In this document: positions 15,950 through 17,364 of the stretch, in pieces
Numbering within the stretch: position 1 is the stretch's first letter
Layout of the letters: every line of letters begins with the position of its first letter
Source of the DNA: JAUQQI01 sp040289115
GTDB lineage: Bacteria > Chloroflexota > Dehalococcoidia > JAUQQI01
Length of the DNA stretch: 17,364 bases
NCBI GenBank assembly: GCA_040289115.1
Contig: PSKS01000051.1
Coordinates: forward strand, 1-17,364
Direction: 5' to 3'
The notes under the pieces: model-generated
The model's input: the letters and a program-made list of their open reading frames with translations, nothing else
Told to the model about the DNA's origin: nothing
The model's database searches: none
Position numbers and translations under genes: made by a program

Positions 15950-16574
15950 GGCCGCGGCCCGAATCATCCTGGCCGACGACCATCCCCTGGTCCTGGAGGC
16001 CCTCCGCACCCTCCTGGACGGCCAGCCGGGCTTCAAAGTTATCGCCACCGCCACCGACGGCCGCCAGCTCCTGGACCAGGTTCGCCAGTTTCGGCCAGAC
16101 CTGGTCGTCCTGGACCTGCAACTGCCGGGAATAAACGGCCTTGAATGTCTGCGCCGGATCAAGGCCCTTGATCCCGCCCCCCACGTGGTGGTCCTCAGCG
16201 CCTTCGTGGACGCCGAGACCGTCCGGGCCGTGGTCCAGGCCGGGGCCGAAGGCTTCGTCCTGAAAACCGACCCGCCGGCTCAGGTAGTGAACGCCGTCCG
16301 GCAGGTGCTTGAGGGCCAGCTGGTCTTCCCCCGCAGCGCCCGACGCTGGCTCCAGCCGGGCGTGGGGCTTACGGACCTGGACCGCAGGCTCCTTAACCTG
16401 CTGGCCGAGGGCCGTAGCAACCAGGAGGTGGCCCAGGCCCTGAGCGTCTCCCCAAACACCGTTAAGTACTATCTTAAAAACCTCTTTCGCAAGCTGGGCG
16501 TGGCTAACCGGACCGAGGCCGTAAGCTGGTACCTGCGCCACCACCGGGCCTTCACCAGCGACGACGCCCACTAA
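15942..16574 (+). CDS. NarL/FixJ-family response regulator
   Basis: This is a 210-residue DNA-binding regulator, a normal length for the family. The receiver domain starts almost at once (IILADDHPLV, acidic pair Asp12-Asp13). It has the phosphoacceptor Asp58 in VVLDLQLPG, a conserved Ser86 in VVLSAF and Lys108 in GFVLKTD. The C-terminal LuxR-type helix-turn-helix spans about 143-195 (GRSNQEVAQALSVSPNTVKYYLKNL is its core region). It overlaps the kinase stop by 8 bp and has its own GGAGG, so the pair is translationally coupled and almost certainly cognate. Its target genes are not shown by the sequence. The transaldolase gene downstream and the divergent defence operon are the nearest candidates, with no direct evidence for either. 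Confidence 0.94.
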   Translation: MPEAAARIILADDHPLVLEALRTLLDGQPGFKVIATATDGRQLLDQVRQFRPDLVVLDLQLPGINGLECLRRIKALDPAPHVVVLSAFVDAETVRAVVQAGAEGFVLKTDPPAQVVNAVRQVLEGQLVFPRSARRWLQPGVGLTDLDRRLLNLLAEGRSNQEVAQALSVSPNTVKYYLKNLFRKLGVANRTEAVSWYLRHHRAFTSDDAH

Positions 16575-16586
16575 ACTCCCCCTTTT

Positions 16587-16600
16587 TACCCGAACGGGTA
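16587..16600. repeat. Small palindrome TACCCG-AA-CGGGTA
   Basis: This perfect dyad lies 13 nt after the regulator stop. As RNA it would form a 5-bp stem with a GAAC loop but lacks a following T-run, so it is a poor terminator. It could be an operator in the transaldolase promoter region. Confidence 0.4.
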
Positions 16601-16643
16601 GTCAAATTTCACCCGAAAGCGCCCCAAACTTTATCCCCTAGTA

Positions 16644-16659
16644 TGTGATTTTTGTCACA
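16644..16659. promoter_or_regulatory. TGTGA-N6-TCACA operator (CRP/FNR or Rex type)
   Basis: TGTGATTTTTGTCACA is an exact TGTGA-N6-TCACA dyad. It fits the consensus half-sites of CRP-family regulators. Read as TTGTGA-N6-TCACAA (the Rex redox-sensor type) it has one mismatch. Its end lies 44 nt before the transaldolase start codon, a position suited to control of that gene. Which regulator binds cannot be told from the sequence. Confidence 0.6.
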
Positions 16660-16703
16660 ATGGTCCGGTAGATTTGGGGTAGCGATGTTAGGGAGGAAGT
16701 AGG

Positions 16704-17364
16704 ATGAGCAACCCGATTGCGGAGCTCCGGCGCCTTGGCCAGGCGGTCTGGCTGGATGACTTGAGCCGGGGGCTCATAACCTCCGGGGAGCTGGCGGGGA
16801 TGGTCCGGCGAGGGGAGGTCACCGGTGTGACCTCCAATCCCACCATCTTCGAGCAGGCCGTGGCCAGGTCGGACGACTACCTGCCCGACATAATCCGCCT
16901 CAGCCGGTTAGGCCTCGGCCCCGGGGAAGTCTACGAGGCCCTGGTGGTTGAGGACATCCGGGCGGCGGCCGACCTTCTGCGGCCGGTCTACGAGGCCACG
17001 GGGGGTGCCGACGGCTACGTGAGCCTCGAGGTCGACCCGGCCCTCGCCTACGACCCCGCCGGCACCGTGGCCCAAGCCGTCCGGCTCTGGCGGCGGGTTG
17101 ACCGGCCGAATCTGATGATTAAGATTCCGGGGACCCAGCCGGGAATGGCGGCCATCACCGAGGCGGTGGCCGCCGGCATCAACGTTAATGTCACCTTGCT
17201 CTTCTCGGTTGACCGCTACCTGGCGGCGGCCGACGCCTACCTCCGGGGCCTGGAACGGCGGCTGGCCGCCGGGGAGCCGGTGGACCGGGTGGTGTCGGTG
17301 GCGTCGTTCTTCGTCTCCCGGGTGGATACCAAGGTGGACGGCCGGCTCCAGGCCGTGGTGGCGG
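16704..17364 (+). CDS. tal: Transaldolase, 3' end beyond window (possible Tal-Pgi fusion)
   Basis: The first 220 codons encode a transaldolase, the pentose-phosphate enzyme that moves a dihydroxyacetone unit between sugar phosphates. Visible signatures are WLDDL (Asp18), GVTSNPTIFEQA (41-52), VSLEVDP (106-112) and PNLMIKIPGT with the Schiff-base Lys at 140. NVTLLFSVDRY (162-172) and VASFFVSRVDTKVD (199-212) follow. The SNPTIFE form is that of the long transaldolases found in actinobacteria and cyanobacteria and in transaldolase/glucose-6-phosphate isomerase fusions, so the full protein may be either about 370 residues or a much longer fusion. The ATG has GGGAGG at 16691-16696, 7 nt upstream. 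The gene is cut by the window edge, not broken. It follows the regulator gene by 129 bp containing the dyad operator. Confidence 0.93.
   Translation, partial: MSNPIAELRRLGQAVWLDDLSRGLITSGELAGMVRRGEVTGVTSNPTIFEQAVARSDDYLPDIIRLSRLGLGPGEVYEALVVEDIRAAADLLRPVYEATGGADGYVSLEVDPALAYDPAGTVAQAVRLWRRVDRPNLMIKIPGTQPGMAAITEAVAAGINVNVTLLFSVDRYLAAADAYLRGLERRLAAGEPVDRVVSVASFFVSRVDTKVDGRLQAVVA

Noticed and set aside
1..17364. CRISPR array, tRNA or rRNA genes
   Set aside because: No regularly spaced direct repeats, no cloverleaf-like sequence and no ribosomal RNA segments were seen on reading either strand.

Overview
The window comes from a GC-rich bacterial chromosome. Shine-Dalgarno sites of the GGAGG type precede most genes, genes overlap tightly, and start codons are mixed (ATG, GTG, TTG). 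A cytoplasmic DegS/LiaS-like kinase with a NarL-type regulator, a Tat-type lipoprotein peptide-binding protein and a defence-type ATPase/methylase/helicase set would fit a thermophilic or anaerobic Firmicutes or Chloroflexota-like bacterium. No rRNA or other marker gene is present, so this placement is only a guess.

Layout. (1) Positions 1-591 hold no recognisable gene; a perfect 17-bp inverted repeat lies at 21-61. (2) 592-5352 is a transport/oxidoreductase block: a plus-strand FAD-dependent oxidoreductase meets, tail to tail with a 14-bp overlap, a minus-strand operon for a Dpp/Opp-type ABC importer (binding lipoprotein, then two permeases). No ATPase subunit is present. (3) 5488-14214 is the most interesting part, a three-gene minus-strand operon. 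In transcription order it encodes a 1134-residue SNF2-type helicase ending in a DUF3883 (PD-(D/E)XK-like) domain, a 910-residue DUF1156/Zn-ribbon DNA methylase, and a roughly 864-residue DUF499 P-loop ATPase. The first two genes overlap by 23 bp and the last two are 17 nt apart, so they very probably act as one system. The set looks like a DNA-modification-based anti-phage or restriction-like module. It lacks the DrmA/B/C proteins of DISARM and the PglZ of BREX. (4) 14215-15223 is about 1 kb without a convincing gene. It holds a good promoter for the defence operon, an unusual run of perfect dyad symmetries just upstream of it, a 75-bp nested inverted repeat, and a candidate promoter for the next operon. 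(5) 15224-16574 is a plus-strand two-component pair: a soluble HisKA_3 kinase and a NarL/FixJ regulator, translationally coupled. (6) From 16704 a transaldolase gene runs off the end of the window, preceded by a TGTGA-N6-TCACA operator of the CRP/FNR or Rex type.

How the genes could work together. The methylase would mark host DNA. The SNF2 translocase with its putative nuclease domain would act on unmarked DNA. The DUF499 AAA+-like ATPase would supply a regulatory or motor function. This mechanism is inferred from domain content only. The flanking transporter, two-component and sugar-phosphate genes look like ordinary chromosomal neighbours, and no integrase, transposase or tRNA attachment site is visible around the defence operon.
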